A stretch of 5,166 nt of DNA from Clostridiales bacterium (GTDB lineage Bacteria; Bacillota; Sulfobacillia; UBA995), in contig DOZU01000210.1 of assembly GCA_003517845.1 (NCBI GenBank), positions 1-5,166 of the forward strand. Reading direction: 5' to 3'. The translations under genes and the position numbers were made by a program. Numbering within the stretch: position 1 is the stretch's first letter; each line of letters begins with the position of its first letter. Shown in pieces: positions 1 through 4,907 of the stretch. A model generated the notes under the pieces. The model was not told the origin of the DNA and did no database searches. It saw nothing but the letters and a program-made list of their open reading frames with translations.

Positions 1-261
1 GGTGGCGATCAACTCGAGTTTACCTTCTGCTTCTACCGAGCCACGAATCTCCCCGGCTACCGTGATGTTTCTAGCTTGAATGGCCGCCTCGATCAAGCCC
101 GTTTCCCCGACAACGACGTCGCCGCGGTGCACGACTTGCCCCTCCACCTTGCCGTCAACGCGAAGGGTACCCGTTCCGTTGAGAGTACCGTTGACGGTGG
201 CACCTCGGCCAATCACGGTCTCCACCCGTTCTAGTCCCGCATCCGGGTCGCGCCTGAACAT
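1..261 (-). CDS. Bactofilin (polymer-forming cytoskeletal protein), N-terminal part
   Basis: I translated this stretch by hand from ATG at 261; 87 codons stay open to the left edge, so the C-terminus is missing. A short charged N-terminal tail (MFRRDPDAGLERVE) leads into short beta-strand repeats rich in G, V and T, such as TVNGTLNGTGTLRVDGKVEG and later NITVAGEIRGSVEAEGKLEL. This is the bactofilin (DUF583) right-handed beta-helix pattern. Family members are usually about 110-160 residues and self-assemble into filaments or membrane-associated scaffolds without nucleotide. The start is supported by a purine-rich ribosome binding site (AGAAGGGGG, 269-277) 7 bases upstream. It follows the M23 peptidase gene by 66 bases on the same strand, a pairing known in several phyla, where bactofilins localise the peptidase. 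Family assignment is firm; the role in shape or division is inferred. Confidence 0.9.
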   Translation of the reverse strand, partial: MFRRDPDAGLERVETVIGRGATVNGTLNGTGTLRVDGKVEGQVVHRGDVVVGETGLIEAAIQARNITVAGEIRGSVEAEGKLELIAT

Positions 262-327
262 GCGTGAACCCCCTTCTGTTTGATATGGTGTTTCGTACCG
301 CAAAAGGCGAGGGGGACCGTTAGCCGG

Positions 328-1299
328 TCATTGGCCCCGGAGGAAGGGTGCGGGGTTCACCTGTCGACCGTGGATGTGAACCTCGTAATGGACATGGGGA
401 CCGGTACTGCGCCCGGTGGTGCCGATATAGGCGATGATCTGGCCCCGGATTACCCTCTCTCCCACCGTGACGGAGTTCTTGTCGCTGTGTCCGTACAGGG
501 TGCGATAGCCATAGCCATGCTCAAGGATGACCGTGTTCCCGAACAAGCCAAGCCAACCCGAGAAAGCGACCACCCCATCAGCCGTGGCCACGATCGGCGT
601 CCCCCGGCGGGCGGCGATATCGACACCGGCGTGGAACTCCCAGCCCACCCCCCAGGGTGAATTGCGGTACCCGAACCGGGAAGTCATATGCCCGTAGGCC
701 GGCCAGCCACTTGGTCGCGCGGCGTCTTCGGCTTGTACGGCGGCTATGCCCTGCCGGAGCTGCTCAAAGGTATCCTGCCGCTCCTCGACCGCGGTCCGCA
801 GTTCGGTCATGCGCGCCGCCGTGTCGCGAGCCTGCGCGATGGGCGCTAGACTGACAACGTTGCTGCCTGGCGCAGGAGTCCAGGTAGATGCCTGCGGGCG
901 CATGGACGCGATGGTCGCGGCCAGGATGGCCGGCTCCCTGGATAGCGAACTCCCCGCCTCCCCTCGCAACTCCGCCGGCAGGATGTCGGTCATTTCCCGG
1001 AGCTGTTTCTCGAGTTCCTCAAGCAGGATCATCTGCTCCCGAAGCAGTGTGGTTTCTTCGGCCAGCGTCCGGATGAGCGCCCGCTGTTCCTGGTTGACCT
1101 CCCGCAACTCCTCGAGTTCCCGCATGTTTGCCGCGAGCCGCGAGTTGTGGTGGACCAGCATGAACAGGCCGACAAAGAAGACGGTGAGGACGAGGACGAC
1201 GATCTGCAGGTGCAGGGTGCGCAACCGCAAGGAGGCCACCGGCCGCTCCGAGTGCGGGACGAAGATCACGGTATAGAGATTGTCATGCGGCGGTCGCAC
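328..1299 (-). CDS. Membrane-anchored M23 family metallopeptidase with coiled coil
   Basis: This 323-residue protein is a probable peptidoglycan endopeptidase acting outside the membrane. Residues 1-30 form a basic cytoplasmic segment with the VIFVPHSERPVASLRL pattern common in this M23 subgroup. Residues 31-50 form one hydrophobic membrane segment, and residues 55-110 a Glu/Leu/Arg-rich coiled coil. A linker leads to the LytM/M23 domain at about 204-320. All expected zinc and catalytic positions are visible: H223 and D227 (HAGVD), H271 (YGHS), and H302/H304 (HVHYE), so it should be active. The start is GTG, 6 bases after the DUF4446 stop, with a G-run ribosome binding site at 1309-1314; an ATG at 1286 is out of frame. 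The architecture (cytoplasmic tail, one membrane helix, coiled coil, M23) resembles LmdC-like peptidases partnered with bactofilins, and a bactofilin gene follows directly. The cell-wall substrate cannot be read from sequence. Confidence 0.93.
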   Translation of the reverse strand: MRPPHDNLYTVIFVPHSERPVASLRLRTLHLQIVVLVLTVFFVGLFMLVHHNSRLAANMRELEELREVNQEQRALIRTLAEETTLLREQMILLEELEKQLREMTDILPAELRGEAGSSLSREPAILAATIASMRPQASTWTPAPGSNVVSLAPIAQARDTAARMTELRTAVEERQDTFEQLRQGIAAVQAEDAARPSGWPAYGHMTSRFGYRNSPWGVGWEFHAGVDIAARRGTPIVATADGVVAFSGWLGLFGNTVILEHGYGYRTLYGHSDKNSVTVGERVIRGQIIAYIGTTGRSTGPHVHYEVHIHGRQVNPAPFLRGQ

Positions 1300-1305
1300 C
1301 GGTGT

Positions 1306-1896
1306 TCACCCCCCAGCGTCGTCGCCGGCGGCGGCTCGGCGGCCGGTCCGGGCTCGGGGCTTACGGCCCCTGGGTTCAGGCAAGCTGGCGCCATGCCCGG
1401 TAGGTGCCGACAGCCAAGCCTTGCCGTCGCCCGCGCCCCTGAGCGCCTGCTGTTCCTCATCGGATAGCTTGTAGGGGCACTTGCCGTCTAGCAGAGGCTT
1501 GGCATATACCCGGCTCTCGCTTCGGCCGTACAGCGAGGTCAGCACGAATCCGGATCCCCTGCCATCGAGCAGTGCCAGACTGAAACTCTGATCGGATCCA
1601 GTATCGGCAAAAGCGTTGAAACGGATGAACCCCAGGCGCTGCAAAGCGCCGGCGTGGCCTTCTTCGGTGTTCGCTATCCGGCGTTCAAGATCCTCGATCC
1701 GCCGGAGCAGGCCCTTCACCGCCACCGTGTGTTGGCGCAACTCTCTTTCGAGGTCATGGCCCGGCGGGCCGCCGGTGATGGCTCGGACCTGTGCTGCCAC
1801 CTTGGCCAGGAACAGCCGCGTGCCGATCAGGCCTGCCAGCAGGACCAACAGCACGGTCCCGGCTATTGCGAGCTGCAGCGTCCCCGGATCGGGCAT
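1306..1896 (-). CDS. DUF4446 family membrane protein
   Basis: The product is a 196-residue protein of unknown function. A hydrophobic helix spans about residues 7-31, followed by an amphipathic coiled-coil stretch at about 48-77 (DLERELRQ... RRIEDLERRIAN). The conserved DUF4446 core is at about 86-155, with RLGFIRFNAFADTG, SDQSFSLALLDGRGSGFVLTS, the GRSESRVYAKP block and the LSDEEQQAL ending. The family is mainly found in Firmicutes and commonly lies near parA/parB. Residues after about 155 form an Arg/Ala/Pro/Gly-rich tail that is not part of the conserved core and makes this protein longer than the members I recall. The ATG start has GGAGG at 1905-1909, 8 bases upstream. It is the first gene of a tight operon with the M23 peptidase and bactofilin, so a cell-envelope role is plausible but inferred. 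Confidence 0.85.
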   Translation of the reverse strand: MPDPGTLQLAIAGTVLLVLLAGLIGTRLFLAKVAAQVRAITGGPPGHDLERELRQHTVAVKGLLRRIEDLERRIANTEEGHAGALQRLGFIRFNAFADTGSDQSFSLALLDGRGSGFVLTSLYGRSESRVYAKPLLDGKCPYKLSDEEQQALRGAGDGKAWLSAPTGHGASLPEPRGRKPRARTGRRAAAGDDAGG

Positions 1897-1962
1897 GTCC
1901 CTCGCCTCCAGCGTTGCGAGTGCGAAGACATTCGCGCAGAGTACCCCGGTTTCCTGCTGGAC

Positions 1963-1991
1963 AGGATAAATCGTCCGCGGCAGCCAATCAA
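1963..1991 (-). promoter_or_regulatory. Possible sigma-A-type promoter for the DUF4446–M23–bactofilin operon
   Basis: On the minus strand TTGATT (1991-1986) and TATCCT (1968-1963) are separated by exactly 17 bases. Each hexamer matches the housekeeping consensus at 4 of 6 positions, including TTGA and TAT...T. The predicted transcription start, near 1956, would leave about 60 bases of leader before the DUF4446 ATG. Chance matches of this quality are common, so support comes mainly from the position in the divergent intergenic gap. I found no comparable plus-strand promoter for larC. Confidence 0.35.
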
Positions 1992-2015
1992 TGCCGCGAG
2001 ACCCTTGCGGTCTCC

Positions 2016-2031
2016 AAGGAAGGGAGAGGGG
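2016..2031 (+). promoter_or_regulatory. Ribosome binding site supporting a TTG start for larC
   Basis: The purine-only run AAGGAAGGGAGAGGGG ends 4 bases before TTG at 2036, and its GGGAG core (2022-2026) is 9 bases from that TTG. It favours initiation at 2036 over the in-frame ATG at 1991, which has no such signal (it is preceded by CAGCCAATCA). Confidence 0.5.
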
Positions 2032-2035
2032 CCGG

Positions 2036-3322
2036 TTGAGTCGGATCGACGCGAGGCAGGCCGTCGGCTCGGAGGGGGGACGTATCGGTTATCTCGACTG
2101 TTTCTCCGGAATAGCCGGGGATATGCTCTTGGGGGCAATCATCGACGCGGGGCTCGACCCGGACTGCCTCCGGGCGGGTCTTGCCCCCCTCGGGCTCTCC
2201 GGCTACTCCCTGGAGGTGCACAGCGTCACCCGCGCGGGGGTTGGTGGAACCCGAGTTGAGGTGGCATCCGAGGGGCCGCAACCCGCCCGTCGTCTGAGCG
2301 ACATCGTCGCCCTCCTCGAGGCGAGCGGTCTTGCCCCCGCGATCCGACGCCAAGCGCACATGGTCTTTTCGGCGCTGGCGGCGGCCGAGGCTCGGGTCCA
2401 CCGTTGCGCGGTGGGAGATGTGCACTTCCACGAGGTCGGGGCGCTGGATGCTATCGTGGAGGTGGTGGGTGCCGCGGTGGGGCTGGCGGCCCTTGGTATC
2501 GAGCATCTCTATTGTTCGCCACTCCCGGTTGCAAGGGGCAGGATACGCAGTGCTCACGGAGACTTGCCGTTGCCCGCGCCCGCGACCCTGGAGTTGCTGC
2601 GAGGGTTTCCGCTGCGGCCAGGCCAGGCGGATGCTGAACTGGTCACACCTACTGGGGCGGCGATCCTGGCGGTGTGGGCGACACCTGCCGCGGACTGGCC
2701 CGCGATGGTGCTGGAGGCAGTCGGCTACGGGGCGGGTGGCCGGGATCTGGCCTCGCCCAATCTGATTCGACTCGCGGTGGGTCGCCCTGAGTTCGGCGAC
2801 CGAAGCGCTCTTCCCGGCAGCTCATGGTTGCTGGACGGAGCGGTCTTGACGGAAGCCAATCTGGACGACGTCACCCCCCAGGAGGTCGCGTACCTGCTGG
2901 AGACGCTACTGGACGGCGGCGCCCTGGATGCCTGGGCCACGCCCATCGTGATGAAGAAGGGCCGGCCGGGCGTCAAGCTCTCCGCCTTGACGATGGGATT
3001 TCAAGCCGGGACGGCCGCCGCGACTTTCTTCCGCGAAGGGATCACGCCCGGTCTTCGGCAGTTTCCCGTTCACCGTTTTCGGGTGCCGGTAGAGGAGGTT
3101 CGGGTCCCGGTCGGTGATGGGGAGGTGCGGGTCAAGCGCATTCGGGGAGAGGGCGGGTTCTTGAGGGTCTGGCCGGAATATGAGGACTGCCGGGAGATCG
3201 CCCGGAAGACGGGCATGCCGCTGGCTCGCGTGCTGGCTGCTGCACGCCGGACTGCTTCAGAGCCGTCACCCGCGGTCCCCGCGGCCTCGCCCCCTATCCC
3301 CACGGTCTTGCCTGAGGCGTAG
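2036..3322 (+). CDS. larC: LarC: nickel-inserting enzyme for the NPN cofactor (CTP-dependent cyclometallase)
   Basis: LarC (former DUF111) inserts nickel into pyridinium-3,5-bisthiocarboxylic acid mononucleotide, using CTP, to finish the NPN cofactor of lactate racemase LarA and relatives; it acts in the cytoplasm after LarB and LarE. From the TTG start the protein has 428 residues, against about 400 for the family. Visible family blocks are YLDCFSGIAGDM near 19-30, HFHEVGALDAIVEVVG at 130-145, VTPTGAA at 203-209, GYGAGGRDL at 230-238, EANLDDVTPQ at 273-282, MKKGRPG at 306-312 and PEYEDC at 380-385. LarC1 and LarC2 parts are one uninterrupted frame here, unlike the frameshifted Lactiplantibacillus gene. 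The in-frame ATG at 1991 would add 15 residues lacking family similarity; even with TTG, about 17 residues precede the conserved start. Residues 405-428 are a Pro/Ala-rich tail, and the TAG stop lies inside a palindromic repeat. It is transcribed against all its neighbours and no other lar gene is in view. Confidence 0.92.
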   Translation: MSRIDARQAVGSEGGRIGYLDCFSGIAGDMLLGAIIDAGLDPDCLRAGLAPLGLSGYSLEVHSVTRAGVGGTRVEVASEGPQPARRLSDIVALLEASGLAPAIRRQAHMVFSALAAAEARVHRCAVGDVHFHEVGALDAIVEVVGAAVGLAALGIEHLYCSPLPVARGRIRSAHGDLPLPAPATLELLRGFPLRPGQADAELVTPTGAAILAVWATPAADWPAMVLEAVGYGAGGRDLASPNLIRLAVGRPEFGDRSALPGSSWLLDGAVLTEANLDDVTPQEVAYLLETLLDGGALDAWATPIVMKKGRPGVKLSALTMGFQAGTAAATFFREGITPGLRQFPVHRFRVPVEEVRVPVGDGEVRVKRIRGEGGFLRVWPEYEDCREIARKTGMPLARVLAAARRTASEPSPAVPAASPPIPTVLPEA

Positions 3323-3347
3323 GGGCGGGTTCGGAACCCGCCCCTAC
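3319..3347. repeat. Perfect palindrome (13-bp arms, 3-base loop) over the larC stop
   Basis: The arms are GTAGGGGCGGGTT (3319-3331) and its exact complement (3335-3347), around the loop CGG. The larC stop codon TAG (3320-3322) lies in the left arm. No T-run follows on either strand, so it is not a standard intrinsic terminator, although the stem could protect the larC mRNA 3' end. From memory, near-identical palindromes occur as dispersed intergenic repeats in high-GC Firmicutes and some other phyla. Only one copy is in this window, so membership of a repeat family cannot be shown here. Confidence 0.8.
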
Positions 3348-3526
3348 CCGTGCAACTCGCGTTCCGCACCACCGCGTAGCAATCGTGAGTCCTCCTGCCC
3401 GCGGTGATGCGCTTCCAGCGTAAGAACACGGCCGCCGGCGGCCAATATTCCCGCCATGGCGAGCACTACGCCCCCGCAATGTCAAAGGGCTCCCTGCGTG
3501 CTAGCGCCCTTTACTCGCCGCCCAGG
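3348..3526. other. Gene-free stretch between the larC-end palindrome and the MNT gene
   Basis: No open frame here has recognisable protein similarity or a good start signal. The stretch holds a 14-base GC-only palindrome, GGCCGCCGGCGGCC (3430-3443), and a weak stem-loop near 3484-3512 (listed separately). I see no tRNA, promoter or repeat array. Part of it may be the decayed 3' end of the MNT gene in a shifted frame. Confidence 0.5.
3484..3512 (-). terminator. Weak stem-loop downstream of the MNT gene
   Basis: AAAGGGC (3484-3490) pairs with GCCCTTT (3506-3512) around a 15-base loop. On the minus strand it begins 14 bases after the MNT stop and is followed by GACATT rather than a clean T-run. 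The stem is short, so terminator function is doubtful. Confidence 0.22.
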
Positions 3527-3778
3527 TCAACTCAGCTGTGGAACTCGCGTAGAAGGGGCCGCCCGCCGCAAAGTGTCGGAGTTGGGTCTGACAACCGGAA
3601 AGTCGAGGTTAACCTTCGCCAGCCAGGGTCCTATCCTATCGGGAAATGGTCTGCCGTCTTTCCAAAGCACAATGAGCAGATCCGCATCGCTCCCCGGCAC
3701 TCCTCTTCTTTGCGCGAGGGACCCAAAGAGCACGGTCTCTTTTACATCGGAGTTTTCCGCGCCGATCCTCTGCGCCAA
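3527..3778 (-). CDS. MNT-type nucleotidyltransferase domain protein, probably degenerate
   Basis: The 83-residue frame carries the minimal nucleotidyltransferase signature: VLFGSLAQRRGVPGSDADLL at residues 17-36, with G19-S20 and the two metal-binding acids D31 and D33. In HEPN/MNT modules such proteins act as antitoxins, several by adding AMP to the HEPN RNase partner. The frame begins at TTG 3778 but stays open upstream to CTG 3799, immediately after the HEPN stop; an N-terminal helix (EAIRKLAQRI) would suit the longer form, so the start is uncertain. Two signs suggest decay. The third acid, usually in a PVDV-like strand, is absent (here FPVVR, 60-64). The expected C-terminal G-x-P-F block is not in frame, but a GGPFYA string appears in another minus frame over the last 40 bases. 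It lies on the same strand as parB and the HEPN fragment. The domain is clear; whether it still works is doubtful. Confidence 0.6.
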   Translation of the reverse strand: MAQRIGAENSDVKETVLFGSLAQRRGVPGSDADLLIVLWKDGRPFPDRIGPWLAKVNLDFPVVRPNSDTLRRAAPSTRVPQLS

Positions 3779-3799
3779 TTTGCGGATCGCTTCAGTCAG

Positions 3800-4021
3800 T
3801 TACTCCTGCTGAAGCCAAAAACTTGCACCGAATTCAACGATTCTGCTACCACAAAAGAAGGCATGCTCCCCATCCTTCTTCGTAAAATATTCGAACGGGC
3901 TTCCCGACTCAAAACCGTCAGGATAGCGTGCCGGAATGTAAAAGCTATCCAGCGTTCGTCCGCAGTCAAGAACTTCACAGTTCTTGACGGGAATCCTGCG
4001 GCGAACCCATAACCTGTGCAT
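3800..4021 (-). pseudogene. HEPN-domain protein, C-terminal remnant
   Basis: From the first usable ATG (4021) this frame encodes about 73 residues ending at TAA 3800. Its segment VLDCGRTLDSFYIPARYPDG, followed by GSPFEYFTKKDGEHAF and SRIVEF, matches my recollection of the C-terminal half of MNT-associated HEPN proteins (LD-x-YIPxRYP, then a G-x-P block and a final helix). The N-terminal helices, with the usual QQAAEKxLKA and HDL patterns, are missing: the parB stop is only about 45 bases upstream, leaving no room, and the frame beyond that is only the shadow of parB. This looks like a 5'-deleted HEPN toxin whose remaining end directly precedes the MNT frame, the usual gene order. The last helix also looks eroded (FFCGSRIVEFGASF). 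GC is visibly lower than in the flanking genes (41 of 90 bases in 3811-3900), consistent with acquired DNA. Confidence 0.6.
3965..3988. repeat. 10-bp inverted repeat with 4-base loop inside the HEPN remnant
   Basis: GTCAAGAACT (3965-3974) and AGTTCTTGAC (3979-3988) are exact complements around TCAC. The element lies within the frame of the HEPN fragment (codons for VKNCEVLDC). No T-run follows it. It may be coincidence, a transcript hairpin or an operator. Confidence 0.45.
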
Positions 4022-4053
4022 GGGTCCGAGAAAAACTGGAGGAACGGCTGAAG

Positions 4054-4069
4054 TGTGCCACGTGTCACA
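4054..4069. promoter_or_regulatory. parS-like palindrome at the parB stop codon
   Basis: TGTGCCACGTGTCACA is symmetric except at one base pair and has the CACGTG core of parS. Against the consensus TGTTNCACGTGAAACA it differs at T4 (G here), A12 (T) and A13 (C); positions 4 and 13 change as a symmetric pair. It overlaps the parB TGA (4065-4067). parS sites cluster around oriC and often lie in or near the par operon, so location fits, but the mismatches make binding uncertain. It is the only CACGTG I found in the window. Confidence 0.4.
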
Positions 4070-4907
4070 ACACTGCGTCTTCACCCAGGAGTCCTTCAAG
4101 TAGTCGCTGCAACTCGGAAGGCCCGAAATAGAGGATCTCGATCCGTCCACCCGTCCGAGCCGGCCGAATCCGCACCCGGGTGCCCAACCGACGGGCAAGG
4201 CGCTCCTCCAGCGACTGCAGGGTCGGGTCCCCTGGCCCGGCGGGAGAGGTCTTGCGCCTTCCCGGTGTCCGGCCGACCAGCAGCTCGAGGGCCCGCACCG
4301 ACAGCGCTCCTTCCCGGACTTTCCCGGCCAGACGACGCTGAGCCTCTCGATTGCTCACCCCCGCAAGGACCTTCCCGTGCCCCAGCGACAGCTCTCCTCG
4401 CCGCAATGCTTCCTGCACCTCGGGTTCCAGCCCCAGCAGTCTAAGGCAGTGGGCGACATGGGTGCGCTCTCGGCCCACCCGCTCGGCAACCGTCTCCTGC
4501 GTGAACCGAAATTCCTCTATGAGGCGGCGGTAGGCTGTCGCCTCCTCCATCGGGTTGAGGTCTTCCCGCTGCAGATTCTCAATCAGCGCCAGTTCCATCG
4601 CGCCGGCATCCGAGAAATCGCGGACCAGCGCGGGAATCGTCTCCAGCCCGGCCAGAACGGTAGCGCGCCAGCGCCGCTCGCCAACGACTACCTCGTAACC
4701 ATCCCCGGACCTCCGCGCTACTATCGGCTGCACTACGCCGTGCTGGCGTATGGAATTGGCGAGTTCCTCGAGTCGTCCCTCATCGAAAGCCTCGCGGGGC
4801 TGAAATCGACTCGGCCGCAAGGCGCCGACGGGCAGTTCCTGCAGCTCCGCCTCACTAGCCCCGGGCAACAACGCGTCCAGGCCGCGCCCCAGCCCCCTCC
4901 TAGGCAC
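4065..4907 (-). CDS. parB: Chromosome-partitioning protein ParB (Spo0J)
   Basis: ParB binds parS sites near the origin, spreads as a CTP-dependent sliding clamp and stimulates ParA to segregate origins. The protein has 280 residues, a normal length. Residues 3-15 (RRGLGRGLDALLP) are the ParA-stimulating N-terminal motif. The CTP-binding N-domain covers about 23-118, with GERRWRA at 76-82 and ENLQRED at 110-116. The parS-binding helix-turn-helix covers about 135-160 (FTQETVAERVGRERTHVAHCLRLLGL region); HVAHCLRLL has His where Asn is common. A linker at about 212-228 leads to the C-terminal dimerisation domain (about 229-280). The GTG start overlaps the end of parA by 8 bases and has AAGGAGG (4917-4923) 9 bases upstream, inside parA, which indicates translational coupling. 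I call it ParB rather than the paralogue Noc because it is encoded directly after parA. Confidence 0.96.
   Translation of the reverse strand: MPRRGLGRGLDALLPGASEAELQELPVGALRPSRFQPREAFDEGRLEELANSIRQHGVVQPIVARRSGDGYEVVVGERRWRATVLAGLETIPALVRDFSDAGAMELALIENLQREDLNPMEEATAYRRLIEEFRFTQETVAERVGRERTHVAHCLRLLGLEPEVQEALRRGELSLGHGKVLAGVSNREAQRRLAGKVREGALSVRALELLVGRTPGRRKTSPAGPGDPTLQSLEERLARRLGTRVRIRPARTGGRIEILYFGPSELQRLLEGLLGEDAVL

Noticed and set aside
280..660. Plus-strand 126-codon frame opposite the M23 domain
   Set aside because: It is antisense to the catalytic domain with its intact zinc motifs, so it is a shadow frame.
1988..2557. Minus-strand 189-codon frame opposite larC
   Set aside because: It is a GC-rich shadow of larC with no motif or start signal.
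3319..3347. Palindrome after larC as a standard Rho-independent terminator
   Set aside because: No T-rich run follows the stem on either strand, so I list it as a repeat instead.
3404..4012. Plus-strand open frame of 202 codons across the parB–larC gap
   Set aside because: It runs antisense to the HEPN and MNT frames, which carry recognisable motifs. Its own translation resembles no family I know and has no good ribosome binding site.
3796..4068. Minus-strand 90-codon frame starting GTG at the parB stop
   Set aside because: It overlaps the HEPN remnant in another frame. Its sequence shows no motif, while the HEPN frame has a clear family block.
2036..4907. Functional link between LarC and ParB because both use CTP
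   Set aside because: CTP use arose in unrelated folds and the two genes are convergent, so the coincidence has no support from the sequence.
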